A stretch of 64,000 nt of DNA from Pseudomonas sp. SJZ079 (GCF_007993865.1 NZ_VIUH01000015.1:1-64000), one strand, 5' to 3'; positions 1 to 12,222 are shown, counted from the stretch's first letter. Program-made: numbers and translations. Notes: generated by a model from the letters alone, not told the origin.

Positions 1-62
1 TGCGCCGGAAGTGGTGCGCATTATAGGCCCAGCAGATTTGACGTCAACTGTTATTTCGCAGC

Positions 63-1262
63 CTATTCGGCTTTTAGCGAAATACGCGCAAAGGCCTTCT
101 TGCCTGCCTGGCACACATGCACGCTGCCCACCTTATATATATAGCTACGATCCACCACCTCACCATCCACCCGCACACTTCCAGCCCCAAGCAGGTCCCT
201 AGCCATCGCCGCATTCTTCACTAGGCCTGCCTTGTTCAGCAGGGCAGAGATAGGCATGTCTTCAGCAGCTAGCAATTCGATCTCAGGCAGGTCATCGGGC
301 AGCTCGCCGTCTTTCATGCGGTTACCGGCAGAGCGATGGGCGCCCGCGGCGGCTTCCTCGCCATGAAAGCGCGCGACCAGCTCCTCCGCTAATTTGATCT
401 TGATGTCTCGCGGGTTTGCCCCCTGCTCAACATCCAACCTGAACTGATTGATTTCACCCATTGAACGAAAACTCAGCAGCTCGAAATAACGCCACATCAA
501 AGCGTCGGGAATCGACACTAACTTGCCGTACATGACGCCCGGCGCCTCTTGAATACCGACGTAGTTACCCAAGGACTTGGACATTTTTTTGACCCCGTCG
601 AGGCCTTCAAGCAGCGGCATGGTGACGATGCACTGCGACTCCTGACCGTAAGCCCGCTGCAGCTCGCGCCCCATCAGCAGGTTGAACTTCTGATCGGTCC
701 CACCCAGCTCCACATCAGCACGCAGCGCCACCGAGTCATAACCCTGCACGAGCGGGTAGAGGAACTCATGGATGGCGATCGGCTGATTGGTCGTGTAGCG
801 CTTACTGAAATCATCACGTTCCAGCATGCGCGCGACGGTGTACTGCGAAGCCAGCCGGATGAAATCAGCAGGGGTCAGCTGATCCATCCAGGTAGCGTTG
901 AACGCCACCTCGGTTTTCGCCGGATCGAGAATCTTGAACACTTGGTTCTTATACGTCTCGGCATTCGCCAGCACTTGCTCGCGCGTCAGCGGCGGCCGAG
1001 TTGCGCTCTTGCCGCTCGGATCACCGATCATGCCCGTGAAGTCGCCAATCAGGAAAATCACCTGATGCCCCAACTCCTGGAATTGGCGCAGCTTATTGAT
1101 CAGCACGGTATGCCCAAGGTGGAGATCAGGGGCTGTCGGATCGAAGCCCGCTTTAATTCGTAGCGGTTGACCGCGCTTGAGCTTTTCAACCAGCTCGGAT
1201 TCAACCAGAACCTCTTCTGCACCGCGCTTGATCAGCGCCAGCTGCTCTTCAACCGACTTCAT
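63..1262 (-). CDS. tyrS: Tyrosyl-tRNA synthetase
   Basis: Charges tRNA-Tyr with tyrosine in the cytoplasm. The 399-residue protein has the class I signature HLGH at residues 48-51 and the KMSKS loop at 226-230, followed by a C-terminal S4-like RNA-binding region ([18 protein letters not shown]). I chose the ATG at 1262 because the Pseudomonas family starts [10 protein letters not shown]; an in-frame GTG four codons upstream lacks a better ribosome site. The gene is divergent from the M23 peptidase gene. Only 62 bases lie between its stop and the window edge, and I see no feature in them. Identity is certain from the family motifs. Confidence 0.97.
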   Translation of the reverse strand: MKSVEEQLALIKRGAEEVLVESELVEKLKRGQPLRIKAGFDPTAPDLHLGHTVLINKLRQFQELGHQVIFLIGDFTGMIGDPSGKSATRPPLTREQVLANAETYKNQVFKILDPAKTEVAFNATWMDQLTPADFIRLASQYTVARMLERDDFSKRYTTNQPIAIHEFLYPLVQGYDSVALRADVELGGTDQKFNLLMGRELQRAYGQESQCIVTMPLLEGLDGVKKMSKSLGNYVGIQEAPGVMYGKLVSIPDALMWRYFELLSFRSMGEINQFRLDVEQGANPRDIKIKLAEELVARFHGEEAAAGAHRSAGNRMKDGELPDDLPEIELLAAEDMPISALLNKAGLVKNAAMARDLLGAGSVRVDGEVVDRSYIYKVGSVHVCQAGKKAFARISLKAE

Positions 1263-1475
1263 AACAGGGCTCACGACTACTCAAAAATCAAAGGGAACCA
1301 ACCATACAATATCGCAGACAAATAACAAGTTTTGCCCAGCGCCCACCCACTCCATCACCGCACAACTACGCTCAGGGTTGCCTCGTAGACGATTTGGTTA
1401 TATTTTATACAGTTATTGCATATTCATCATTTTCTTCATCTCTTCTATCCATCTTTTCAAAGTCAAAAGCAGCCT
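1263..1475. promoter_or_regulatory. Divergent tyrS / M23 peptidase intergenic region
   Basis: This 213-base gap between two divergent genes must contain both promoters. The part nearest the peptidase gene (about 1390-1460) is strikingly AT-rich compared with the surroundings and contains several TATA-like hexamers (for example around 1400-1410), but no single -35/-10 pair stands out. No hairpin terminator or riboswitch-like structure was recognised. Confidence 0.4.
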
Positions 1476-4012
<2,537 letters not shown>

Positions 4013-4043
4013 GCACTGCCTTTTACAACCCCCTGAAACGACA

Positions 4044-4066
4044 ACGCCGCGCACAAGGCGCGGCGT
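4044..4066. terminator. Bidirectional terminator-like hairpin between anmK and erpA
   Basis: A perfect nine-base-pair GC-rich stem (ACGCCGCGC / GCGCGGCGT) with a five-base loop lies between the convergent anmK and erpA genes. There is no strong T tract on either side, so efficiency is uncertain, but position and stem strength fit a shared transcription end. Confidence 0.6.
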
Positions 4067-4089
4067 GAGCGTCGAGTCTCTGCTTACGA

Positions 4090-4440
4090 TCAGATCGAAA
4101 AGGACGAACCGCAGCCACAGGTCGTGGTGGCATTCGGATTCTTGATCACAAAACGCGAGCCTTCCAGACCTTCCTGATAATCTACCTCGGCACCCGCCAG
4201 ATACTGGAAGCTCATGGGGTCAACCACCAGGCTCACCCCCTCGCGCTCGACGATAGTGTCGTCATCGGCGACGTCTTCATCGAAAGTAAAGCCATACTGG
4301 AAGCCCGAACAACCGCCACCGGTCACGAATACACGTAACTTCAGGCGTGGGTTGCCTTCTTCATCGACCAGGCTCTTCACCTTGCTCGCGGCGCCCTGCG
4401 TGAATTGCAAAGCTGTAGGGGTGAAGGTTTCGACGCTCAT
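4090..4440 (-). CDS. erpA: Iron-sulfur cluster insertion protein ErpA
   Basis: A-type carrier that delivers Fe-S clusters to apo-proteins. The 116-residue protein has the three conserved cluster-ligand cysteines: C44 in [11 protein letters not shown], and C108 and C110 in the C-terminal CGCGSSFSI. Length and motifs match ErpA rather than a larger NfuA-type carrier. It is the first gene in a leftward direction, facing anmK; the bactofilin gene ends 76 bases upstream in the same orientation. Confidence 0.94.
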   Translation of the reverse strand: MSVETFTPTALQFTQGAASKVKSLVDEEGNPRLKLRVFVTGGGCSGFQYGFTFDEDVADDDTIVEREGVSLVVDPMSFQYLAGAEVDYQEGLEGSRFVIKNPNATTTCGCGSSFSI

Positions 4441-4516
4441 GCTGACTATCTCCCGGCGCTAAGCGCCATACTGCGTTGGGCCCTGCATTATCCGCTTACC
4501 CTACAAAAGCGGTCAA

Positions 4517-4927
4517 CTATTGTGCGTCGTCCAGTCGTTCTGGCAGTTCCAACGGGCGCGCGTGATCTTTCAGATGACACAAGCGCCCTTCGATCTGCGC
4601 GCCCATGGCCATCTCCATCAACCCGTAATAGAGGTCGCCGCGCACTCGCGCACGGGCGCCCAACTCCAGGTGCTCGCTGGCATGCACATCGCCGATCACC
4701 TCGCCGTCGATCACGATACGAGGCGCGCGGACTTCGCCCTCGACCAACCCTTCGACACTGATTCGCGCCATGCCGTCAGTGGCCAGCAAATTACCAGTCA
4801 CGCGACCATCGACCTGCACCGCCCCCTGGAACTGTAAATCACCACTCAGCTCAGCCCCTGCGGCAATCAGGCTGGTCTTACCGGTAAAACGCTGTAGATC
4901 GGTTCTGCTTTTGTCTTTATTCCACAT
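4517..4927 (-). CDS. Bactofilin (polymer-forming cytoskeletal protein)
   Basis: Small bactofilin-type protein of 136 residues. The beta-helical core (about residues 20-105) shows the typical repeating pattern of hydrophobic positions and glycines: a GELSGDLQFQGAVQVDG-like rung, then GNLLATDG, GLVEGEVRAP and VIGDVHAS. Such proteins self-assemble into filaments involved in shape or polarity in other bacteria; the role here is not known. I chose ATG 4927 (MWNKDK), although a TTG two codons earlier has a closer GAG ribosome site. It lies 10 bases after the DUF6776-type gene, so argC, that gene and bactofilin appear to be one transcript. Confidence 0.87.
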   Translation of the reverse strand: MWNKDKSRTDLQRFTGKTSLIAAGAELSGDLQFQGAVQVDGRVTGNLLATDGMARISVEGLVEGEVRAPRIVIDGEVIGDVHASEHLELGARARVRGDLYYGLMEMAMGAQIEGRLCHLKDHARPLELPERLDDAQ

Positions 4928-4936
4928 ATACAACTG

Positions 4937-5668
4937 TCACTCTTCGTCGATCCATTTGAATGTACGCTCCAGCGGTTTCTCACCTTTGATTTCGGCGCGC
5001 ACCTTGACCTGACGCGGTATAAAACCGTCAGGTAACTTCAGCTCGGCGAAGCGTCCAGCTTCGGGAATGGACTGGAAATGCTTGAACGCGAAGGAAATCA
5101 CCTGATCATCCAGCTGATCAGGCAGCCCTTGGGTCAAGGCCGCCAACTCCAGACTGACCGGCGTGTCGCCCTGCACCCCTTCCACAGTCACCTGCAGTTT
5201 TCCCTCCAGGGGCTTCTCGTCCTTGCCCACCCGGCTGAGCAGCAGTTTGTAGCGAAATAGCTGCGGTGTGTCCGTGGCCTGCAACTCAAAGGCACGAATC
5301 CTCAGCCCCTTTCGTCGGCTCGCCGGCGCCAACACCCCTTTGTAGAAAGCCAAGTCCTGTTGTTGCTTGAATATCTGCTCCTCGAGCAGCTTGATGGTCA
5401 GGCGACTCTGCTCGTTAGCTTGCTGCGCGACTTTTTCGCCGCTGGAAACGACCGCCAGACGCTGGCGCAATTCTTCCAGCTCCTGCTCTTGCTCAGTCAG
5501 GCGCGCCTGCAGCGATTGCCGCTCCGCCACAACCACTTGCATAGTGCGCGCCTGCCACCAGCCTCCGGCATAGAACGCAACAGGAAGCGCCAGGCTCAAC
5601 AGCAGTAGCGCCAAACGCATGCGCTTGGCGCCACGCGGGTCACTCGGCCGGACTTCCCAGCCGGCCAT
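4937..5668 (-). CDS. DUF6776-type membrane-anchored coiled-coil protein
   Basis: Unknown function. The 243-residue protein has a basic N-terminus, a single membrane segment at about residues 17-35 (LALLLLSLALPVAFYAGGWW), then a long coiled coil (about 45-105, rich in E, Q, R and L) and a beta-rich C-terminal domain, presumably periplasmic. Its start codon overlaps the argC stop by one base (TGATG) and bactofilin follows 10 bases later. The conserved pairing with bactofilin suggests it could be a membrane tether for the filament; that is inference. Confidence 0.75.
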   Translation of the reverse strand: MAGWEVRPSDPRGAKRMRLALLLLSLALPVAFYAGGWWQARTMQVVVAERQSLQARLTEQEQELEELRQRLAVVSSGEKVAQQANEQSRLTIKLLEEQIFKQQQDLAFYKGVLAPASRRKGLRIRAFELQATDTPQLFRYKLLLSRVGKDEKPLEGKLQVTVEGVQGDTPVSLELAALTQGLPDQLDDQVISFAFKHFQSIPEAGRFAELKLPDGFIPRQVKVRAEIKGEKPLERTFKWIDEE

Positions 5669-6702
5669 CAGGGCAACATGGCCGCATGCGCCAAGCCGAG
5701 ACGTTCGTCGAGACCGAAGAGGATATTCATGTTCTGCAGCGCCTGCCCCGAGGCCCCCTTAACCAGATTGTCGATCACCGACAACACGACGACCAGGTCG
5801 CCACCTTGCGGGCGGTGCACGGCAATACGACAGACGTTGGCACCGCGCACGCTGCGGGTCTCGGGGTGACTGCCGGCCGGCATCACATCGACAAAAGGCT
5901 CCCGAGCATAACGCTGCTCGAACAACGCCTGCAGGTCGACCGTTCTGTCCGTCACGGTCGCATACAGGGTGGCGTGAATACCACGAATCATCGGCGTCAG
6001 ATGTGGCACGAAGGTCAGACCTACCTCCGCACCGGCAGCCCGCCGCAAGCCCTGACGAATCTCCGGCAGATGACGGTGGCCCTTGACCCCATAGGCCTTC
6101 ATGCTTTCGCCAGCCTCGCTGAACAGTGACCCTACGCTGGCACCACGTCCGGCGCCGCTGACCCCGGACTTGCAGTCGGCGATCAATTGCGCGGTATCGG
6201 CCAGGCCGGCTTCCAGCAGCGGGATCAGGCCCAGTTGCGCCGCTGTGGGGTAACATCCCGGCACCGCGATCAGCCGCGCAGTCTTGATCGCCTCGCGATT
6301 GACCTCGGGCAGACCATAGACCGCCTCAGGCAGCAGATCCGGGGCGCCGTGCGGCTGGCCATACCATTTCGCCCACTCTTCGGCGTCTTGCAGACGGAAG
6401 TCGGCGGACAGATCGATGACCTTGGTACCGGCCGCCAACAGCTCACCGGCCAAAGCGTGGGCCACCCCGTGCGGGGTGGCGAAGAACACCACATCGCAGG
6501 CGCCCAGGGTCGCCACATCCGGCACGCTGAACGCTAGGTCGGCGTAATGCCCGCGCAGGTTCGGATACATCTCATCGACGCGCAGGCCCGCTTCGGAGCG
6601 TGAAGTGATGACCTCGACGTGCGCCTGCGGATGCTGCGCCAACAGGCGCAGCAGCTCGACACCGGTGTAACCCGTGCCGCCAACGATCCCGACCTTGATC
6701 AT
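5668..6702 (-). CDS. argC: N-acetyl-gamma-glutamyl-phosphate reductase
   Basis: NADPH-dependent reduction of N-acetylglutamyl-phosphate, third step of arginine synthesis. The 344-residue protein has the [14 protein letters not shown] nucleotide-binding loop (residues 8-21) and the catalytic cysteine C150 in [11 protein letters not shown] 6702 is chosen because it is preceded by a good AAGGGG ribosome site; the longer in-frame opening does not add conserved sequence. It is followed without a gap by the DUF6776 and bactofilin genes and is divergent from hemJ. Confidence 0.96.
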   Translation of the reverse strand: MIKVGIVGGTGYTGVELLRLLAQHPQAHVEVITSRSEAGLRVDEMYPNLRGHYADLAFSVPDVATLGACDVVFFATPHGVAHALAGELLAAGTKVIDLSADFRLQDAEEWAKWYGQPHGAPDLLPEAVYGLPEVNREAIKTARLIAVPGCYPTAAQLGLIPLLEAGLADTAQLIADCKSGVSGAGRGASVGSLFSEAGESMKAYGVKGHRHLPEIRQGLRRAAGAEVGLTFVPHLTPMIRGIHATLYATVTDRTVDLQALFEQRYAREPFVDVMPAGSHPETRSVRGANVCRIAVHRPQGGDLVVVLSVIDNLVKGASGQALQNMNILFGLDERLGLAHAAMLP

Positions 6703-6836
6703 CACTTGCCCCTTGAAAAAGCCATTGGAAAGCTGTCGATGATAAAGCCGCTGCGGCCAGGGGCCAACCGCCAGTGATGACGTATGCGGCATCGCCCACT
6801 ACTATCGAGGCACTTTAATCGCGTGGAAATCGAATA

Positions 6837-7265
6837 ATGCTCTACCTGTGGCTCAAAGCCCTGCACATCATCGCCATGGTCTGTTGGTTCGCCGGGCTGT
6901 TCTATCTGCCACGCCTGTTCGTCTATCACGCGATGAGTGACGACGAGACCAGCCGTCAGCGTTTCTGCGTGATGGAGCGCAAGCTGTATCGCGGCATCAT
7001 GTTGCCGTCGATGCTCGCCACCCTGGTTTTCGGCATCTGGCTGCTCAGCCTCAACCCAAGCCTTTATCTCAGCCAGGGCTGGATGCACGCCAAACTCATC
7101 CTGGTGCTCCTACTGATCGGCTACCACCATGTCTGCGGCGCCCAGCTCAAGCGCTTCGCCCGTGGCGAAAACCAACGCAGTCACGTGTTCTACCGCTGGT
7201 TCAATGAAGCTCCGGTGCTCGCCCTGATCGCCATTGTCGTCCTGGTGATCGTTCGTCCGTTCTGA
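6837..7265 (+). CDS. hemJ: Protoporphyrinogen oxidase HemJ-like membrane protein
   Basis: Membrane protein of 142 residues with about four hydrophobic helices, beginning MLYLWLKALHIIAMVCWFAG. The N-terminal LKALHI...FY..RLFVYH and later Y-HH pattern are typical of the HemJ/UPF0093 family, which oxidises protoporphyrinogen IX to protoporphyrin IX in bacteria lacking HemG or HemY. The family assignment is from sequence; the heme-pathway role is taken from known family members. Divergent from argC, 32 bases ahead of the nitronate monooxygenase gene. Confidence 0.85.
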   Translation: MLYLWLKALHIIAMVCWFAGLFYLPRLFVYHAMSDDETSRQRFCVMERKLYRGIMLPSMLATLVFGIWLLSLNPSLYLSQGWMHAKLILVLLLIGYHHVCGAQLKRFARGENQRSHVFYRWFNEAPVLALIAIVVLVIVRPF

Positions 7266-7297
7266 CCCTGCCACACTCCTCAGCCGAAGGTGTCGCC

Positions 7298-8260
7298 ATG
7301 TCCCTGCCCGCCCTGTTCGAACAACGTTTGCGTCTGCCAGTGGTTGCTGCCCCGATGTTCCTGGTATCCAACCCGCAGCTGGTATTGGCCTGTTGCCAAA
7401 GTGGCATCGTCGGCAGCTTTCCGGCGCTGAACCAGCGCGACAGCAGCGGCTTTAACGCTTGGCTGGACGAGATCGAAGCTGGACTTAGTCCCGAGGCGGC
7501 GCCCTACGCCGTTAACCTGATCGTGCATGGCAGTAACCCACGCCTGCAGGCGGATCTAGCGATCTGCGTAGAACACCGTGTGCCCATCGTCATCACCAGT
7601 CTCGGCGCGGTGAAGGAAGTGGTCGATGCGGTGCATAGCTACGGCGGCCTGGTGTTCCATGACGTGACCACCCGCCGCCATGCGGAGAAAGCGGCGGAAA
7701 CCGGCGTCGATGGGTTGATCGCCGTGGCCGCAGGTGCCGGCGGGCATGCCGGCACCTGGAGTCCATTCGCGCTGATCGCCGAAATCCGCCAGTTTTTCGA
7801 CAAAACCCTGCTGCTCGCCGGCTGCCTCAACCGTGGCCATGAGATTCTTGCCGCGCAGTTGCTCGGCGCCGACCTGGCTTACCTCGGCACACGCTTTATC
7901 GCCACGCAGGAAAACAATGCCACTACGGCTTACAAACAGATGATCGTCGATGCCAAAGCCGCCGATATCATTCACACCCCGGCAGTCTCCGGCGTACCGG
8001 CCAGCTTCATGCGCCGCAGCCTGGAGCTCGCCGGCTATGACCTGAAGCAGCTGCAAAACAAGGCCGAGGTCAATTACGGCGAGAAGCTCAAGCCGATCAG
8101 CGACGAGGCAAAAGCCTGGAAAACCGTGTGGTCGGCCGGCCAGGGCGTCGGCGCAATCGGCGACCTGCCAACGGTCGAGGCGCTGGTCGCGCGCCTGGAT
8201 CGCGAATATCGCGCGGCACACAGCCAGGCCCAGCACCTGAAAAACTGCTGGCTACGCTGA
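7298..8260 (+). CDS. Nitronate monooxygenase family flavoprotein
   Basis: TIM-barrel FMN enzyme of 320 residues of the 2-nitropropane dioxygenase/nitronate monooxygenase family. Visible family motifs are the N-terminal LPVVAAPMFLVSNPQL, the phosphate-binding AVAAGAGGHAGTWS (about residues 143-156) and AGCLNRG...LGADLAYLGTRFIAT near 172-204. It probably oxidises alkyl nitronates such as propionate-3-nitronate, but this family also contains other FMN enzymes. ATG 7298 has an AAGG ribosome site. Probably cotranscribed with hemJ. Confidence 0.88.
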   Translation: MSLPALFEQRLRLPVVAAPMFLVSNPQLVLACCQSGIVGSFPALNQRDSSGFNAWLDEIEAGLSPEAAPYAVNLIVHGSNPRLQADLAICVEHRVPIVITSLGAVKEVVDAVHSYGGLVFHDVTTRRHAEKAAETGVDGLIAVAAGAGGHAGTWSPFALIAEIRQFFDKTLLLAGCLNRGHEILAAQLLGADLAYLGTRFIATQENNATTAYKQMIVDAKAADIIHTPAVSGVPASFMRRSLELAGYDLKQLQNKAEVNYGEKLKPISDEAKAWKTVWSAGQGVGAIGDLPTVEALVARLDREYRAAHSQAQHLKNCWLR

Positions 8261-8427
8261 AACTCGCAGCCTGTTCAGCCCAGACCCGGGAGGCTGCTCG
8301 ACGGCGCCAACGCCCAGCCTGCCGCCACGCAGCCAGTAAATCTGTCCCCCGAGCAGTTTGTTTGGCAAGCGCCGTGCCCGCTAAGCTATCTTGATTATTC
8401 CTCCATGGCGCCGACAAGGAAGCCCGC

Positions 8428-9417
8428 ATGACCCAAGCCCGTTTCAAGATTGTCTTCAATGGTGAACTGATGCCCGAAGTGGCCCTCGATACCGCCAAAG
8501 ACAACCTTGCCCGACTGTTCAAGAGTGACCGCACGCGAATCAATAGCCTGTTCAGCGGCAGCACCTTCGCCCTCAAACGCGACCTGGGTGAAAGCGAGGC
8601 CGACCAGTATCTGGCGGCCTTGCAACGCGCTGGCGCCAACGCGCGCAAGGAGCCGGACCTGGCAGCCAGCCTAACCCTGGTGGAAACCGAAGAGCACAAC
8701 CCCGTCGTAGCAGCCGACACGGTCAGTGGCGCTGAGATGACCTGCCCCAAGTGCGGGAAACAGCAAGCTAAAACAGCAGAATGCTCGGCATGCGGGATCA
8801 TCATCGAGAAATACCTGGCTCGCCAAGCCTTGCTGGCCGAGAGCGCGCCGAGAGTTGCCTCGAACAACGTCAGCTCCAATACCCCCTATGCGCCGCCACA
8901 GGCCGCCGTCGGCGAGGCCGTGGCGGAAATCGGCGATCTCAAGGTGTTCTCCACCGATGGCCGGATCGGTCGCTTACGCTACCTGGCCTGGTCGCTGGTG
9001 CTGATGTTCGCCGCCAGCGGCGTCATGGCCGTAGTGGCCATCGCCGCCAGCATCTCCGAGGTACTCGGCGGCTTGCTCGGCATCGCGGTAGTGATCGGCA
9101 TGCTGGTGGTCAGCGTGCAGATAGGCGCACAACGCCTGCATGACATCGGCTGGAGTGGCTGGCTGCTGCTGCTGAACATTGTGCCCATCATCAACAGCGT
9201 GTTCTGGTTGCTGATGCTAGTGATTCCCGGCACCCTTGGCGCCAACCGTTTCGGCCCACCGCAACCGGCCAACAGCACTGCGGTCAAGGTACTGGCCGGG
9301 TTGTTCCTGGCGTTGCTGCTCGGCGGCGTCCTGACCTTGTTTCTCGGCGGTTTTGCCATGCTCGGCTTGGCCTTGAGCGGCCTCGATCTCGGCGCGTTGG
9401 GCACACCCAGCAACTGA
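8428..9417 (+). CDS. Zinc-ribbon plus DUF805 membrane protein
   Basis: Three-part protein of 329 residues. Residues 1-80 form a small soluble domain (FKIVFNGELMPEVALDTAKD..) resembling regulatory segments found beside other Pseudomonas membrane proteins. Residues 106-122 form a zinc ribbon with Cys at 106, 109, 119 and 122. The C-terminal half (from about 175) is a DUF805 domain with four membrane helices and the family motif GRIGRLRYLAW. Function unknown. The start ATG follows an AAGGAAG ribosome site. It stands alone between the nitronate monooxygenase and the SDR. Confidence 0.8.
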   Translation: MTQARFKIVFNGELMPEVALDTAKDNLARLFKSDRTRINSLFSGSTFALKRDLGESEADQYLAALQRAGANARKEPDLAASLTLVETEEHNPVVAADTVSGAEMTCPKCGKQQAKTAECSACGIIIEKYLARQALLAESAPRVASNNVSSNTPYAPPQAAVGEAVAEIGDLKVFSTDGRIGRLRYLAWSLVLMFAASGVMAVVAIAASISEVLGGLLGIAVVIGMLVVSVQIGAQRLHDIGWSGWLLLLNIVPIINSVFWLLMLVIPGTLGANRFGPPQPANSTAVKVLAGLFLALLLGGVLTLFLGGFAMLGLALSGLDLGALGTPSN

Positions 9418-9507
9418 CCGGTCACTGGGCCGCAGTCATTTACTTGCAGGCCCAGGCAACCCTCGGCCACCGCCGCGGTCGAAGCCGACCCGTCACGGAG
9501 AAACGCA

Positions 9508-10299
9508 ATGCCCCGTTATGCCCTGATCACCGGTGCCTCAAGCGGTATAGGCCTGGCCCTGGCCGAAGCCCTGGCGCGCCAGGGGCGCAATGTAATTCTG
9601 GTGGCGCGCCAACGCCATGCACTGGAAAGCATCGCCTGTGAGCTGAGCCAGCGCTTTGGCGTAGAGGTACTGTTTCGGGTCTGCGACCTGAGCGAGCCGC
9701 TGCAGTTGTCCGGCTTACTGCATGAGCTGGAGCAAAGCGAACTGAGCATCGACTTGCTGGTGAACAACGCCGGGCTGGGCAACTCCGGCGCCTTTGTCGC
9801 GCAGGACTGGAAGCGCGAACAGCAACTGATCGAAGTCAACATCCTCGCCCTCGCCCGGCTCTGTCATAGCATCGGCACCATCATGGCGGGTCAAGGCCAC
9901 GGGCAAATCCTCAATGTCGCCTCGGTAGCGGGCTTTCAGCCCGGCGCCTGGATGAGCAACTACTACGCGAGCAAGGCCTATGTATTGCACTTCTCCGAGG
10001 GGCTGCGTGAAGAGCTCAAGGAGTACGGCGTCAGCGTGTCGGTGCTGTGCCCCGGACCGACACGCAGCGCCTTCTTTCGCAACGCGCAGCTTGATAGCGC
10101 ACCATTGGAAAGCAGCAAATTACTGATGAGCGCCGAGGAAGTGGCGCTCATCACGGTCAGAGCGCTGGAAAAGAAGCGCGCGATCATCATTCCCGGCTGG
10201 CGCAATCGGCTGATGTCCATGCTGCCGCGCTGGGCCCCACGCTGGCTGGTACGCAAAGCTGCAGCCAGGATCAATCGACGCTTTACCCGCGCGGATTGA
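9508..10299 (+). CDS. Short-chain dehydrogenase/reductase
   Basis: Classical SDR of 263 residues. It has the NAD(P)-binding TGASSGIG at residues 8-15, the NNAG motif, a catalytic Ser in NVASVAG and the Y152-x3-K156 pair (YYASK). The basic, hydrophobic C-terminus (MLPRWAPRWLVRKAAARINRRF) suggests membrane association, as in several fatty-acyl or steroid-type SDRs. Substrate cannot be told from sequence. A GGAG ribosome site precedes the ATG. It converges with the AAA ATPase gene only 11 bases away. Confidence 0.88.
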   Translation: MPRYALITGASSGIGLALAEALARQGRNVILVARQRHALESIACELSQRFGVEVLFRVCDLSEPLQLSGLLHELEQSELSIDLLVNNAGLGNSGAFVAQDWKREQQLIEVNILALARLCHSIGTIMAGQGHGQILNVASVAGFQPGAWMSNYYASKAYVLHFSEGLREELKEYGVSVSVLCPGPTRSAFFRNAQLDSAPLESSKLLMSAEEVALITVRALEKKRAIIIPGWRNRLMSMLPRWAPRWLVRKAAARINRRFTRAD

Positions 10300-10310
10300 C
10301 CCTTGGCGGC

Positions 10311-11795
10311 TTAGCCATTGGCATTCACCGTGCGGCCGTCGGCCCAGCTGCGCAGGGCGTTGAGATTTTCTGCCATGACCACTGACAACGGCGCCGTGCT
10401 CTGGATGCTCTGCAGCAGCAAGGCCTGATCGACAGCCTTCTGCTGCGCCTGAGCGGCGTACAGCGCACTGACCACCACCTGCTCGATCTCCGCTCCGGAA
10501 AAACCCTCGCTGGCGTCCACCAACAGGCTCATATCGAAATCGCCGGGTTCCAGCTCGCGCCGGGCCAGGTGGATACGGAAGATATCCAGGCGCACCTCAG
10601 CATCCGGCAGGTCGACGAAGAACAGCTCATCGAAGCGTCCCTTGCGCACCAACTCGGGCGGCAGGCGTTCGATGACGTTGGCGGTGGCCACCATAAATAC
10701 CGGCGCTTTGCGCTCGCTCATCCAGGTCAACAGGGTCCCCAGCACACGCTGACTGACCCCGCCGTCGTGCTCGCCACTGGCCAGGCCCTTCTCGATTTCG
10801 TCCATCCACAGCACGCAAGGCGCCATCTGCTCGGCCAACTTCAAGGCCTCGCGCAGGTTGCGTTCGGTCTCGCCGAAGAACTTGTTGTACAGGCAGGCGA
10901 AGTCCAAGCGCAGCAACGGCAAGCCCCACAGCCCAGCCACCGCCTTGGCCGCCAGACTCTTGCCACCGCCCTGCACCCCGACCAGCAGCACGCCCTTGGG
11001 CAAGTCGACGCCCTTGGCGTCGAGGAAAACCGCCTGACGCTCGGCCAGCCAGCGCTTCAAATTGTTCAGCCCGCCGACTTCGGCAAAACGTGCGGTGTCG
11101 TACTCGAAGCTCAACACCCCGTCCAGGTCGAGCAGCTGGAACTTGGTCTTGTTCAGCTCGGGCAGGTCTTCCTGAGTAATGGCGCCGTCATCGCAGATGA
11201 CGTTGCGCGCCAAGGTGCGCGCCTCGGCATGGCTCAGACCGCGCAGGTTCTTCACCACCTGCTGCAAGGTGCGGTTATCGGTGCGCACGCGGGCGTTGTG
11301 GTTGCGCTCGCTCCAGTGACTGGCCTCCTCGCGAACGATGGCCAGCAGCTCGTCCTCAGAAGGCAAGGCCAAGCTGAAGCGCGCGGCATAACGCTGCACG
11401 TCTGGCGGCAGCTTGCAGGCGTAGGACACCAGCACCAGCGTCGGCTTGTGCGGGCTGGTGCACATGGCAATCTCCTTGAGCAGGCGCACCAGCCTGGGGT
11501 TGTCGTCGAGAAAGGGATGCAGGTCGCACATGACGTAGAGATTCGCCAGCGGATCGGCCTTGATCAACCGTAGGGCGGCCTCCGGCTCCTGAGTCTGACC
11601 ATCGCCCAGCGGTTCTCCGCCAAAGCCGAGGCGCTGCAAACCCTCGGTCACCGACCAGGTATGCAAGCCGAGTCCGCGCTTGACCGCCAAGCCGGTAAGG
11701 GTTTCCAGCACCCGGGGTTCGTCCCAGGATTCGACAAGGACCAGCTTGACCTTGGAGTCGAGCACCAGGCCCAGGTCATGAATATCGTTTTTCAC
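10311..11795 (-). CDS. AAA-family ATPase (FtsH-like AAA core, no protease domain)
   Basis: Cytoplasmic AAA ATPase of 494 residues. The N-terminal 220 residues are variable; the AAA core has Walker A GVQGGGKS (about 271-278), Walker B LWMDEIEKG (about 327-335), a sensor/arginine-finger region (VATANVIERLPPELVRKGRFDELFFVDLP) and a C-terminal helical lid. No metalloprotease HExxH is present, so it is not FtsH. The best start is GTG 11795, six bases after an AAGGAG site; the longer reading frame has no ribosome site. Client and role are unknown. Confidence 0.83.
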   Translation of the reverse strand: MKNDIHDLGLVLDSKVKLVLVESWDEPRVLETLTGLAVKRGLGLHTWSVTEGLQRLGFGGEPLGDGQTQEPEAALRLIKADPLANLYVMCDLHPFLDDNPRLVRLLKEIAMCTSPHKPTLVLVSYACKLPPDVQRYAARFSLALPSEDELLAIVREEASHWSERNHNARVRTDNRTLQQVVKNLRGLSHAEARTLARNVICDDGAITQEDLPELNKTKFQLLDLDGVLSFEYDTARFAEVGGLNNLKRWLAERQAVFLDAKGVDLPKGVLLVGVQGGGKSLAAKAVAGLWGLPLLRLDFACLYNKFFGETERNLREALKLAEQMAPCVLWMDEIEKGLASGEHDGGVSQRVLGTLLTWMSERKAPVFMVATANVIERLPPELVRKGRFDELFFVDLPDAEVRLDIFRIHLARRELEPGDFDMSLLVDASEGFSGAEIEQVVVSALYAAQAQQKAVDQALLLQSIQSTAPLSVVMAENLNALRSWADGRTVNANG

Positions 11796-11883
11796 GCAAA
11801 CTCCTTGTACGTGCGTCACCACTGGCCGGGACAAACACCCACCGTTAAACTCGAATTTCTTTCAACAGGCCGGGAGACTGTCC

Positions 11884-12222
11884 ATGGACTGTCTGTTCTG
11901 CAGAATCGTCGCCGGTGAAATACCCGCGCGCAAGCTTTATGAAGACGACCAAGTGTTTGCCTTTCACGATATTGGCCCGCAGGCGCCCGTGCACTTTCTG
12001 GTCATCCCGAAAAAACATATCCCCACGCTGAACGATCTCACTGAAGAGGACAAAGCCCTGACCGGACACATGCTCTTCACCGCGCAACGCCTGGCCAACG
12101 AGCTCGGCTGCGAGGCCGGCTTCCGCGTGGTGATGAATTGCAATGATCAAGGCGGGCAAACCGTCCACCACATTCATATGCATGTACTCGGTCAGCGCCA
12201 GATGACCTGGCCACCGGGTTAA
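11884..12222 (+). CDS. HIT family nucleotide hydrolase (HinT-like)
   Basis: Histidine-triad protein of 112 residues that hydrolyses adenylated amines or nucleoside phosphoramidates. The N-terminus MDCLFCRIVAGEIPARKLYEDD and the active-site HIHMH at residues 96-100 are diagnostic. It is transcribed divergently from the AAA ATPase gene. Physiological substrate in Pseudomonas is not established by sequence. Confidence 0.93.
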   Translation: MDCLFCRIVAGEIPARKLYEDDQVFAFHDIGPQAPVHFLVIPKKHIPTLNDLTEEDKALTGHMLFTAQRLANELGCEAGFRVVMNCNDQGGQTVHHIHMHVLGQRQMTWPPG

